DNA from: Lacisediminihabitans sp040549525 | GTDB taxonomy: Bacteria > Actinomycetota > Actinomycetes > Actinomycetales > Microbacteriaceae | NCBI RefSeq assembly: GCF_040549525.1 | Contig: NZ_JBEPTM010000002.1 | Span: forward strand, 310,001 to 374,000 | Length of the DNA stretch: 64,000 nt | Direction: 5' to 3' | Part shown: positions 51,828 to 60,119 of the stretch, in pieces | How positions within the stretch are numbered: position 1 is the stretch's first letter | Layout: each line of letters begins with the position of its first letter | Position numbers and translations under genes: made by a program | Notes under the pieces: model-generated | Database searches by the model: none | Told to the model about the DNA's origin: nothing | The model's input: the letters and a program-made list of their open reading frames with translations, nothing else

Positions 51828-51992
51828 GCCGTTGTACCCCGATTCGTCGCCGGAGGCTCGAAGCAGATGCGTTTTCATACAGCTGCTGAACTACACCACG
51901 GTCTAGCTAATGCCCGCAGACCATAGTGATATCGATCTCATTCCGGGAAATGCCCGGTGAAGCTCACCTTCGAAGAATTGGGGTACAACGTC
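51828..51992. repeat. possible 165-bp MITE-like element with 22-bp imperfect inverted ends
   Basis: Ends 51828-51849 and 51971-51992 are inverted copies agreeing at 19 of 22 positions, sharing GGGGTACAACG. The ~120-bp interior has no reading frame. A third half-copy TGTACCCC at 51998-52005 pairs with the right end over a 10-nt gap. No clear target duplication is visible. Paired regulator sites are the alternative explanation. Confidence 0.45.
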
Positions 51993-52043
51993 CGCGGTGT
52001 ACCCCTTTGGCGCTCCCGCGCCCCTCACCACGGACATCGCCTC

Positions 52044-52060
52044 TCCCCCGTTTTGGGGGG
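52044..52060 (-). terminator. short GC hairpin after the gene at 52079-52936
   Basis: CCCCC/GGGGG stem with GTTTT loop (52045-52059), 19 nt beyond the stop codon of the minus-strand gene. Confidence 0.5.
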
Positions 52061-52078
52061 CTGGTGACTTTCGCAAAC

Positions 52079-52936
52079 TCAGCGTTCGGTGGGTGATCCG
52101 AACCAGTCGGTGAAGGCGACCCAGAAGTTGCGGTTGCCGTAGGACGAGCACGCGTCACCCTGACCCCGCGGATTGGCCAGGGCTGCGGCGTTCGGCTGAT
52201 ACGGCGTGTAGTTGTACAGCGCGGCCGTCGCCGGGTTGCGGATCTCCACCACGGCCGACCCGCACGTCGCATCCGGGCTGAACTTCACCGCCACCTGCCC
52301 CACCCGATAGCGCCAGTGCGCGGGATCCAGCAGGTAGCTGCGCAGTTGCTTCGCGGCCTGGTACACCTGGGAGGCGAATCCGTAGAACTCGGTCTCGCAG
52401 GCAGCGGAGTCGGGGCATCCGTATCCCATGGCCACCCGGTAGGCGCGGTCCGTCGGGGACACCGCCGTGATGAGTCCCTGTTCCTTCTGCAGCATCACGA
52501 GCAGCACCTGCGGGTTGATGCGGCAGGCGTGCGCCACCTGCACCACGATTCGGCTGGCGAGAACGCCCGACTCCCCCTGGAGAGCGGTGCACTGCCCGCT
52601 GGCCGAGGCCGCACGGGCCGGGAGTTCGGACCGGTAGGCGCGCAGGCAGGTGGTCTCACTGGTGAAGGCGCATCCGGGTGCCTGTTGGGCGATGAACGAC
52701 TGCACCTCTGCCTCGGTCAGCGATCGCGAGTCGGACAGCACCCGGTCGGACAGGATGTATCCGGGGTCGAAGTCCGCGATGCCGGCGACGGCACCATCGT
52801 GATGCGGCGGTGATGCGGCGTCGGCGGGCCCACGGCCGGCCGCGAGCCCACCGAGGATCACCGCGAGAATCGAGGCGACCGCGACGGCACGGAGCACGAC
52901 GACGGATCGCGGGTCTGGCGCACGACGGGACGGCAT
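52079..52936 (-). CDS. secreted lysozyme-like-fold surface protein
   Basis: 285 residues. Signal anchor VLRAVAVASILAVILGGLAA follows a basic N-terminus. The mature part has the actinobacterial pattern DFDPGYILSDRVLSDSRSLTEAEVQSFI, then INPQVLLVMLQKEQGLITAVSPTDRAYRVAMGYGCPDSAAC and YGFASQVYQAAKQLRSYL, ending YTPYQPNAAALANP and GNRNFWVAFTDWFGSP. The segment around LQKEQGL resembles the Glu-containing helix of goose-type/transglycosylase lysozymes. Conserved Cys pairs suggest disulfides. Homologues of this layout occur on Gram-positive surfaces, sometimes labelled hemagglutinin-like; enzymatic activity here is not shown. Start ATG 52936 chosen by the signal sequence. Confidence 0.8.
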   Translation of the reverse strand: MPSRRAPDPRSVVVLRAVAVASILAVILGGLAAGRGPADAASPPHHDGAVAGIADFDPGYILSDRVLSDSRSLTEAEVQSFIAQQAPGCAFTSETTCLRAYRSELPARAASASGQCTALQGESGVLASRIVVQVAHACRINPQVLLVMLQKEQGLITAVSPTDRAYRVAMGYGCPDSAACETEFYGFASQVYQAAKQLRSYLLDPAHWRYRVGQVAVKFSPDATCGSAVVEIRNPATAALYNYTPYQPNAAALANPRGQGDACSSYGNRNFWVAFTDWFGSPTER

Positions 52937-53040
52937 CCCCCCATCTTCGTCGCCCCGCGCCGCGCCGCCTAGACTTCCCCGTCGGTTCCGGCGGAATGGG
53001 CTCCGGGTAACGCCCCCTCTTTTCGCCCCCGCGGTGCGAC

Positions 53041-53074
53041 GAAGGGCGCCCATCCGATCGGATGGACGCCCTTC
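53041..53074 (-). terminator. helicase gene terminator
   Basis: Near-perfect palindrome with 16-nt arms and one mismatch (53041-53056, 53059-53074), 15 nt after the stop codon of the helicase. Confidence 0.8.
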
Positions 53075-53088
53075 GGCACACGGGGTTG

Positions 53089-55191
53089 CTACAGCGCCGC
53101 GAGTTCTTCGATCACTCGGTCGCCGGGAGCGGCGTTGACCATGGACGCGGTGATCTCGGCGCGGCCGAGGAGTTCGTCCATGCGGCGGCGACGCGCCTTC
53201 GAGATGAGCGTCACGACGGTACCGACCTTGCCCGCGCGGCCGGTGCGGCCTGAGCGGTGCAGGTAGGTCTTGTACTCGTCGGGGGCGTCGGCCTGGATCA
53301 CGAGGCTGATGTCATCCACGTGGATGCCGCGGGCCGCGACATCCGTCGCCACGAGCACGTTGACCCGGCCGCTGGTGAGCAGCTGGAGGTTGCGCGTGCG
53401 TCGCGACTGGTTGAGGTCTCCGTGCAGCGAGGTGGCCGGGATGCCGGCATCCTCGAGCTGGTCGGCCAACTGCTCGGCGAACGCGCGGGTGCGGGCGAAG
53501 ATGAGCGTCTTGCCCTCGCCACCGGCGAGCTCCTCGATGATGCGGGTCTTGTCCCGCTGCTCGATGAGCAGCACACGGTGGTCGATCGTGGAAGACGCCT
53601 GGTCTTCGCCCGCGACCTCGTGCACTGCGGGGTCCTTGAGGAACTGCTTGACCAGGGTGGCGACACCCTTGTCGAGAGTGGCCGAGAACAGCAGCTTCTG
53701 GCCGCCGGCCTTGGTGGACTCGAGGATGCGCTGCACCGGCTCGAGGAAGCCCAGGTCGCACATGTGGTCGGCCTCGTCGAGCACGGTCACGAAGACCTCG
53801 CTCAGATCGAGTCGGCCCTGCTCGATGAGGTCTTCGACGCGACCGGGAGTCGCGATGACGATATCGACACCACGCTGGAGGGTCGAGACCTGCTTGTACT
53901 GCGGCACGCCACCGACGATCGTCGTGGTGAACAGGCCGACGCTGCGGGCGATGGGCTGCACCGTGCGGTCGATCTGCATGGCGAGCTCACGGGTGGGCGC
54001 GAGGATCAGCGCGCGGGGCTTGCGGCCGGGCTTGCGTCCGGCGCCACCCATGTTCTCCATGAGGCGCTCCACGAGCGGGGCCCCGAAGGCGATGGTCTTG
54101 CCGGATCCGGTCTTTCCGCGACCGAGCACGTCCTTGCCGGCGAGCACATCCGGGATGGTGGCGGCCTGGATCGGGAACGGCGTCTCTGCACCCATCACGA
54201 TGAGCTGACGGGTCATGTTGTCGCCGATGCCGAGGTCTTTCCAGCTGACGCCCGCCGCGTCACCCGCGGTGATGACCTTGGCCTCGAGTCGCTCCAGCAC
54301 GACGTCTTCGTGGGCGGCGAAAGCCGTCGACTTGGCGTCGTTCTTGGCCGGGTAGTAGTCGCTGTCGCGGCGGGGAGCACGATCCTCGAAGGAGCGAGCC
54401 GGACGGTCGTTGTACGACGGGCGCTCCGTGCGAGCGGGACGATCGTTGTAAGACGGGCGCTCGGTGCGAGCCGGCCGGTCGTTGTACGCGGGGCGCTCCG
54501 TGCGAGCCGGACGATCGTTGTACGCGGGACGATCCGTGCGCGGTGCGCGGTCGTTGTACGCGGGGCGCTCCGTGCGAGCCGGACGATCGTTGTACGCGGG
54601 ACGATCCGTGCGCGGTGCGCGGTCGTTGTACGCGGGGCGCTCCGTGCGAGCCGGACGAGCGTTGTACGACGGGCGCTCGGTGCGAGCGGGACGGTCGTTG
54701 TATGCGGGACGATCGGTGCGCGGTGCGCGGTCGTTGGTCGCCGGGCGGTCGCCGTACGAGGGACGCTCGGTGCGAGCCGGACGATCGCCGTAGGCCGGGC
54801 GCGCGGGGCGGTCGGTGTTGTTGTAGGACGGGCGAGCCGGACGGTCGCCGTACGACGGACGCGCGGGCCGGTCGTTGTAGGAGGGACGCTCGGTGCGCTC
54901 GCCATAGGAGGGACGCTCGGTGCGCTGGGGGCGGTCGCCGTAGGAGGGGCGAGCCGGACGCTCATTGGTCGGGGTCCAGTTGGGACGGCGATCCGTGGAT
55001 GCGGGGCGCTCGGTGCCTGCGGGGCGGTCCCCGGTGCGCGCGGCACGCTCATCCGCGTTCCAGCGCTTCTTCACCGGGGCGTCGTTGTGGAAGCCGCGGT
55101 GACCCTCGCTGCGGCTGCCATTCTTGGCGGGTCCAGCGGAGTTGTACTTCTTGACAGGTCGGCCTGTGGCCGCTTTTTTATCGAAGGGCAT
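53089..55191 (-). CDS. DEAD-box RNA helicase with long repetitive N-terminal tail
   Basis: 700 residues. The first ~285 are disordered and Arg/Pro/Tyr/Asp-rich, with nine exact-phase 12-residue repeats of type RPAYNDRPARTE / RPAYNDRAPRTD at about residues 153-261. The helicase core follows: Q-motif region GAETPFPIQAATIPDVLAG, Walker A GRGKTGSGKTIAFGAP, APTRELAMQI, VLDEADHMCDLGF (DEAD), LLFSATLDKG, LIFARTRAFAEQL and HRSGRTGRAGKVG. An RGG/RPAR-like tail in front of, not behind, the core is unusual. Such basic low-complexity tails bind RNA and can promote phase separation (family knowledge). A structured ~200-nt region precedes the gene. Confidence 0.93.
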   Translation of the reverse strand: MPFDKKAATGRPVKKYNSAGPAKNGSRSEGHRGFHNDAPVKKRWNADERAARTGDRPAGTERPASTDRRPNWTPTNERPARPSYGDRPQRTERPSYGERTERPSYNDRPARPSYGDRPARPSYNNTDRPARPAYGDRPARTERPSYGDRPATNDRAPRTDRPAYNDRPARTERPSYNARPARTERPAYNDRAPRTDRPAYNDRPARTERPAYNDRAPRTDRPAYNDRPARTERPAYNDRPARTERPSYNDRPARTERPSYNDRPARSFEDRAPRRDSDYYPAKNDAKSTAFAAHEDVVLERLEAKVITAGDAAGVSWKDLGIGDNMTRQLIVMGAETPFPIQAATIPDVLAGKDVLGRGKTGSGKTIAFGAPLVERLMENMGGAGRKPGRKPRALILAPTRELAMQIDRTVQPIARSVGLFTTTIVGGVPQYKQVSTLQRGVDIVIATPGRVEDLIEQGRLDLSEVFVTVLDEADHMCDLGFLEPVQRILESTKAGGQKLLFSATLDKGVATLVKQFLKDPAVHEVAGEDQASSTIDHRVLLIEQRDKTRIIEELAGGEGKTLIFARTRAFAEQLADQLEDAGIPATSLHGDLNQSRRTRNLQLLTSGRVNVLVATDVAARGIHVDDISLVIQADAPDEYKTYLHRSGRTGRAGKVGTVVTLISKARRRRMDELLGRAEITASMVNAAPGDRVIEELAAL
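54409..54732 (-). repeat. nine 36-bp tandem repeats inside the helicase gene
   Basis: Units begin GTTGTA every 36 bp from 54409 to 54697 (plus-strand reading). Two unit types alternate in part (GGCGCTCCGTGCGAGCC and GACGATCCGTGCGCGGT), giving a 72-bp higher-order period. Degenerate units continue to about 55000. Confidence 0.9.
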
Positions 55192-55402
55192 AGTCGTATT
55201 TCCGGGTTGTGTTTAAGTGCATGGCAGCACACTGCCAACAAGCAGTGTTTCTGCTGGAACCCGGGCAGTCTTTGGCCAGGACCGTTTCACATACGTGATT
55301 GTTCCCACGTATTCCAGGGAGTAGCTGGAGGTGTTCTCTTAAGGTGAGAACTGAGGGAAACCGGCCCGAAAGACTTACAAACCCATTCGCGTTTACGCCG
55401 CG
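55192..55402 (-). promoter_or_regulatory. structured leader region of the DEAD-box helicase gene
   Basis: Three stem-loops lie upstream of the start: 55225-55255 (CAGCA/TGCTG plus CACTGC/GCAGTG), 55291-55312 (ATACGTG/CACGTAT) and 55333-55351 (GTTCTC/GAGAAC). The spacing suggests a long 5' UTR, as known for cold-shock-controlled DEAD-box helicases; where transcription starts is not visible. Confidence 0.45.
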
Positions 55403-55465
55403 ATGTCTAGAGCCGACTCGACTACATTACAGGACACCCGCCGAAAGCGCATTAGATTGACACGA

Positions 55466-56425
55466 ATGCGTGTTCTGGGAGCGACGGCCACACGGCAGAG
55501 GGCGGCGTGGGCGATATCTGCGCTCGCGTCCGCCGCCGTTCTGCTGTCGCTCGTCGCGTGCACGCCGACCGGCTCTCAGTCGGAGCGAGTCACCCCCACA
55601 GCGCAGCCCGTCTATCCGCAGGTGAAGACCTACCCCCGCATCGTCGTGGCCGAGAACCTCGACTACGGCAGCGCGACGGGTGGGCGAGTGGATGTCTGCC
55701 TCCCGCCCGATTCGACGGGCTCATCGACCCCCCGCGCCGCAGTCATTTCCATCCACGGCGGCAGCTGGCGGGCGGGCGACAAGGCCAACATCAACTGGCG
55801 CAGCGTCTGCCAGTGGCTCGCGTCAGAGGGTTTCGTCACCTTCTCTGTGGGTTACGCGCTGGCCCCGCAGCATCCGTTCCCTGCCGGAATCGACGATGTG
55901 CGGGCCGCCGTGCGGTACATGCGCTCGAGTGCGGTCGTGCAGAAATACGACATCGACCCGAAGCGCATCGGGGCGTTCGGCGGGTCGGCCGGTGGCAACC
56001 TCGCGGCGCTGCTCGGTGTCGAGGGCACCGGCAGCCTCACCTCTGCCTCCCGGGTCGCGGCGGTGGCCGAGCTCAGCGGCCCGACCAACCTCACCGGCGA
56101 TGGCATCGAGCTCGCGGACTTCCGCCCGCTCGAACTCTCCTACCTCGCGTGCGCGAGCTTCGAGGACTGCCCGCAGGCGGCGCGCGCCTCGCCCCTGTTC
56201 CAGGTCGACGATTCGGATCCCCCGTTCTTCATCGGGCACTCCCTGAACGAACGGATCCCCCTCGAGCAGTCGAGCGAGTTCGTGCGAGCGCTGCGGGAGC
56301 ACGACATCGACACGACTTTCGTGACCGTGAAGGGGCACCTCCATTCGATTGCGATGCTCAGCGACGACATGCGCTCGCGCATCTCGAGCTTCTTCCACAG
56401 CGCGCTCGATCGGCCCGCCGGCTGA
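55466..56425 (+). CDS. alpha/beta hydrolase (HSL/carboxylesterase-like) lipoprotein
   Basis: 319 residues. The lipobox-type signal SALASAAVLLSLVACTP predicts a lipid-anchored extracytoplasmic protein. The esterase core has HGG oxyanion motif (VISIHGGSWRAGD), nucleophile elbow IGAFGGSAGGNLAALL, and the catalytic His in VKGHLHSI. The layout fits the hormone-sensitive-lipase/esterase group (BD-FAE-like). The ATG at 55466 (MRVLGATATR) is chosen; TAGATT lies 7 nt before it, indicating leaderless translation. An upstream ATG at 55403 would add 21 residues in front of the signal peptide. Confidence 0.88.
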   Translation: MRVLGATATRQRAAWAISALASAAVLLSLVACTPTGSQSERVTPTAQPVYPQVKTYPRIVVAENLDYGSATGGRVDVCLPPDSTGSSTPRAAVISIHGGSWRAGDKANINWRSVCQWLASEGFVTFSVGYALAPQHPFPAGIDDVRAAVRYMRSSAVVQKYDIDPKRIGAFGGSAGGNLAALLGVEGTGSLTSASRVAAVAELSGPTNLTGDGIELADFRPLELSYLACASFEDCPQAARASPLFQVDDSDPPFFIGHSLNERIPLEQSSEFVRALREHDIDTTFVTVKGHLHSIAMLSDDMRSRISSFFHSALDRPAG

Positions 56426-56427
56426 GC

Positions 56428-56895
56428 TCAGCGCTCGAAGCGCGCCGCCTCTGCACACTCGACCGCGACGCGGATGCGGGAGCTCATGTCCTCGGACAGC
56501 CGTGGCAGGGCATCCAACCGAAACCACGCCGCCTCGGTGTTCTCGCCGTCGGCGGGGAACGGATCGCCCGAGACCCAGCTGCAGCGGAACACGAGGTCGA
56601 GATACCTCGACCGGTCGCCGTTCGCGTAGGTGACGGTGTCGATCACCTTGACCCAGGCCAGCGATTCGACGTGCGCGACGACATCCGCTTCCTCGAGTAC
56701 CTCTCGCTCGGCCGCGACGGCGGGTTCCTCCCCCGGGTCGACGATGCCGGTGACGGGAGTCCACGCGCCGCTGTCCGCACGCCGCACGAGCAACAACTCG
56801 GGTCCCCGCAGCACCACCGCCGTCACCCCGGGCAACCACAGCTCGTCGTGCCCGATCTTTTCCCTGAGGGCGAGAACGAAGTCGGGGGTGGCCAT
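56428..56895 (-). CDS. Nudix hydrolase
   Basis: 155 residues with the Nudix box GIVDPGEEPAVAAEREVLEEADV, matching GX5EX7REUXEE; the usual Gly before the final hydrophobic residue is replaced by Asp. The substrate is probably a nucleoside diphosphate derivative but cannot be told from the motif. TAGGCT lies 6 nt before the ATG (leaderless candidate). It ends 2 nt from the convergent esterase stop. Confidence 0.92.
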   Translation of the reverse strand: MATPDFVLALREKIGHDELWLPGVTAVVLRGPELLLVRRADSGAWTPVTGIVDPGEEPAVAAEREVLEEADVVAHVESLAWVKVIDTVTYANGDRSRYLDLVFRCSWVSGDPFPADGENTEAAWFRLDALPRLSEDMSSRIRVAVECAEAARFER

Positions 56896-56904
56896 CAGTC
56901 GAGC

Positions 56905-59900
56905 CTAGCTTTGCGCCTCGGACACTGGCGCCGTGTCCGCCGCCTCCCTGGCCGCGCGACGATCGCTGCGACGTTCCTTCGCACCCTCCACCAGGTAGTA
57001 GAGCACCGGCAACACGATGAGCGTGAGCAGGGTGGATGACACGAGTCCGCCGATCACCACGATCGCGAGCGGCTGAGAGATGAAGCCACCGTGACCGGTG
57101 AGGCCGATTCCCAGCGGCACAAGCGCGAAGATCGTCGCGAGAGCGGTCATGAGGATCGGCCGCAGACGACGCGAGGCGCCGTTGACGATCGCGTCGGCGA
57201 CCTTCATCCCCCGGGTGCGGTACTGGTTGATCAGGTCGACGAGCACGATCGCGTTCGTCACCACGATTCCGATGAGCATCAGCACCCCGATCAGCGAGGC
57301 GACTCCGAGGGGAACCCCGGAGATCACCTGAAGCACGATCGCGCCGGTCGCGGCGAAGGGGATCGACACGAGCAGCAGCAAGGGCTGCCGCAGGCTCTTG
57401 AAGGTGGCCACCATCACGACGTAGACGATGAGGATGGCAGCGAGCAGTGCGAGTCCGAGCTGGCTGAACGAGTCGCCCTGCTGGGTGGTGACCCCGCCGA
57501 GAGTCGCGGTGGCGCTGGCCGGCAGCTTCGCCTTCGCGACAGCGGCCGACACGATCGTCGAGGCGCTCCCCGTGTTGTCCGTGCTCGGCGTCACCGAGAG
57601 AGTGGCGCTGCGCAGGCCCTTGATCGTGGTGATGCTCGACGGCCCGTTGACCGTGGAGACGGTGGCGAGGTCGGAGAGCGGCACGACGCCGGTCGCGGTC
57701 GGAATAGAGAAGGCCTTCAGGGCATCCGTTGTGGTCGGCGCACTGGAATTATTCACATAGATCGAGAGGGTCTTGCCGTCGATGACCACGCTCCCGGTGG
57801 CGCTCGGGTTCATCGCCTGCGTGACGATGCCGCCGACCTGCACCTCGGTCAGTCCGGCGGCGGCCGCCTTCGCGCGGTCGATCTGCACCGCGATGTAGGG
57901 CAGGGACGCGGAGAGGTTGCTCGATGCCCGCGAGACGACGGAGAGGTCCTTCACCTTGGCGAGAATGGTGTCGGATGCCTCGCGCAGGTCCGCGTCACTG
58001 CCGGCGGTGACGTTCACCTCGATGTCCGACGACGCGAAACCGCCCTGGGCCGCCGCGACGGCGAGCTCTCCCTTGCCGGTGATCTTCTTCAATTCCGAGG
58101 TGACCTTCGCCTGGAGCTTGGCCTGGTCGGCGTTCGGGTCGGTCGTGAGCGAGTAGGTGCTCGATCCCCCACCCGAGAACGCCGCGCGCAGCGAACTGCC
58201 ACCGGACCCGATGGTGAGAAGCACGGTATCGACGCCCTTCACCTCGCGGAGCGTGGTCTCCACCTCCTTCGACGCGGCATCCTGGGCCTCGAGGCTGGTG
58301 CCGAGGGGAAGCTTCTGGGTCACGGTGAGCGTGTTCTGCCCGCTGTTGCCGATGAAGTTGGTCTTGAGGCTCGTGGCGAGCAGACCGCTGCCGGCAAGGA
58401 GCAGCAGCGCGGCCACCAGCACGATCGCGGGGAACTTGAGAGTCCAGCGGATCACCGGAAGGTAGATCTTCTGGAGGCGAGTGACCTTCTCGACCGCCTC
58501 GGTGCCGGCGTGCTTGTGCACCGCCTTCTTGCTGCCGAGGAACCAGTAGGCAAGCACCGGGACGATCGTGAGGGAGACGAACAGTGACGCGAGCAAGGCC
58601 ATGGTCACGGTGAGCGCGAAGGGCCGGAACAGCTCCCCGGTGAGCCCACCGACGAGGGCGATGGGAAGGAACACGGCAACCGTCGTCACCGTCGAGGCGG
58701 TGACCGCCGTTGCGACCTCGCGAACGGCGGAGAGGATGGCGGGCAGCTTCTCCTCACCGAGCCCGAGGTGCCGCTTGATGTTCTCGATCACGACGATCGA
58801 GTCATCGACGACGCGACCGATCGCGATCGTGAGCGCGGCGAGGGTGATCACGTTGAGCGTGTACCCCGAGGCCTGCATGCCGATGAAGGTGATGAGCACC
58901 GAGACCGGTATCGAGATCGCCGTCACCAGGGTCGAGCGCACCGAGAACAGGAAGACGAGGATGATGATCACGGCGAAGCCGAGGCCGAGCAGGCCCTCTT
59001 GGGCGAGGCTGTCGATCGACTGGGTGATCGACGGCGCCTGGTCGGAGACGACGGTGAATCTGGTGTTCGAGCCCAGCTGCTTCTCGAGAGCGGGGATGTC
59101 GTCCCGCACGGTGTGGGACACCGACACCGTGTTGCCTGCGGCCGACTTGGTGATGTTGAGGGTCACGGCAGGCTTGCCGTTGACACTGGAGTAGCCGCTC
59201 GTCGGGTCGTTGACGACAGCGACGGTGGCGACATCCGCGATGGTGGGTGGCGTCGCCGTCCGGGTGCCGAGCAGCGGAAGGGCGGCGATCTCTGCTGTGC
59301 TGGTGATGCGCGACCCGGACTGCACGGTGAGGGTCTTGCCGTCCTCGGTGATCGATCCGCTCGCCAGCAGCGTGCCATTGGCCGCGAGGGCGGACTTGAT
59401 CGACTGGATGGTCAGACCGTCTGCGGCGAGTTTGTCCACATCCGGGGTGATGGTGACCCGCTGGGACGCGGCGCCGAGCAGGCTCACATCGCTGACGCCC
59501 TCGAGTTGCTTCAGGTTCGTGACCGTGAGAGCGGAGAGTTTCGCGGCGAGGGTGTTGGCGTCCATGTCGCTGGTCACGGCGAGTTGGATCACCGGGAAGT
59601 CGCTCAGGCTGAAGGTGATCACCTGCGGCGTGACACTGGACGGCAGGCGCGTCTTGATGCGGTCGAGGGCCAGCTGCACCTTCTGCTCGGAGGTGGCGAT
59701 GTCGGTGCCATAGGCGAATGAGGCCGTGACCGTCGACGCCGAGGTGTTGGATGTCGCGGTGGTGGAGTCGAGATTCTCGATGCCCTGGAGCCCGCTCTCG
59801 ATCGGAGTGCTGACATCGGTGTTCACGACATCCGGCGACGCACCGGGGTACGACGAGACGATGAAGACCGAGGGGAGCGAGAGGGACGGGATCAACTCCT

Positions 59901-60003
59901 GCTTGAAGGAGGTGAGGGCGATGCCGCCGAAGATTCCGATGACGATAGTGATCAGCGCGATGAGAGCGCGATTGCGCAGGCTGAAAACTGAAAACAAGTG
60001 CAC
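56905..60003 (-). CDS. RND-family (AcrB/HAE1-like) efflux permease
   Basis: 1032 residues, full-length RND fold with 12 helices and two large extracytoplasmic loops. After TM1 comes YPGASPDVVNTDVSTPIE; the proton-relay Asp pair is in TM4 (TIAIGRVVDDSIVVIENI); the C-terminal half repeats the plan (LLVSIPFAATGAIVLQV, GIVVTNAIVLVDLINQY, ILMTALATIFALVPLG). Gram-positive homologues such as SwrC (YerP) export lipopeptides and other amphiphiles without an outer-membrane channel. No membrane-fusion or channel partner is encoded beside it. GTG start with AGGAGA 7 nt upstream. Confidence 0.94.
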   Translation of the reverse strand: MHLFSVFSLRNRALIALITIVIGIFGGIALTSFKQELIPSLSLPSVFIVSSYPGASPDVVNTDVSTPIESGLQGIENLDSTTATSNTSASTVTASFAYGTDIATSEQKVQLALDRIKTRLPSSVTPQVITFSLSDFPVIQLAVTSDMDANTLAAKLSALTVTNLKQLEGVSDVSLLGAASQRVTITPDVDKLAADGLTIQSIKSALAANGTLLASGSITEDGKTLTVQSGSRITSTAEIAALPLLGTRTATPPTIADVATVAVVNDPTSGYSSVNGKPAVTLNITKSAAGNTVSVSHTVRDDIPALEKQLGSNTRFTVVSDQAPSITQSIDSLAQEGLLGLGFAVIIILVFLFSVRSTLVTAISIPVSVLITFIGMQASGYTLNVITLAALTIAIGRVVDDSIVVIENIKRHLGLGEEKLPAILSAVREVATAVTASTVTTVAVFLPIALVGGLTGELFRPFALTVTMALLASLFVSLTIVPVLAYWFLGSKKAVHKHAGTEAVEKVTRLQKIYLPVIRWTLKFPAIVLVAALLLLAGSGLLATSLKTNFIGNSGQNTLTVTQKLPLGTSLEAQDAASKEVETTLREVKGVDTVLLTIGSGGSSLRAAFSGGGSSTYSLTTDPNADQAKLQAKVTSELKKITGKGELAVAAAQGGFASSDIEVNVTAGSDADLREASDTILAKVKDLSVVSRASSNLSASLPYIAVQIDRAKAAAAGLTEVQVGGIVTQAMNPSATGSVVIDGKTLSIYVNNSSAPTTTDALKAFSIPTATGVVPLSDLATVSTVNGPSSITTIKGLRSATLSVTPSTDNTGSASTIVSAAVAKAKLPASATATLGGVTTQQGDSFSQLGLALLAAILIVYVVMVATFKSLRQPLLLLVSIPFAATGAIVLQVISGVPLGVASLIGVLMLIGIVVTNAIVLVDLINQYRTRGMKVADAIVNGASRRLRPILMTALATIFALVPLGIGLTGHGGFISQPLAIVVIGGLVSSTLLTLIVLPVLYYLVEGAKERRSDRRAAREAADTAPVSEAQS

Positions 60004-60119
60004 GGGGAAGTCTCCTGGGGCTGTGGCAGGGCGATACGCACGACCTTGTGCTCGTGGAAAGTATCTCAGTGCTTGCTGGAGGTCTGCATACTCTCGTGGG
60101 AGTAACCGATCCGCGGGCG

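Larger units (their letters stand above)
51702..52078. other. 377-bp intergenic region holding a possible small repeat element
   Basis: No gene supported. It contains the inverted-repeat-bounded segment 51828-51992, a further TGTACCCC at 51998-52005, and the terminator of the upstream minus-strand gene at its right end. The promoter of the secreted-protein gene at 51701 must also lie here. Confidence 0.5.

Noticed and set aside
51841..51905. tRNA-like or tRNA-remnant sequence on the minus strand
   Set aside because: GTGTAGTTCAGC resembles a D-arm and GACGAATC a T-loop, but the acceptor, T-stem and anticodon stem do not pair.
54409..54732. CRISPR-like array with 36-bp period
   Set aside because: The units are contiguous coding repeats in frame with a helicase and have no unique spacers.
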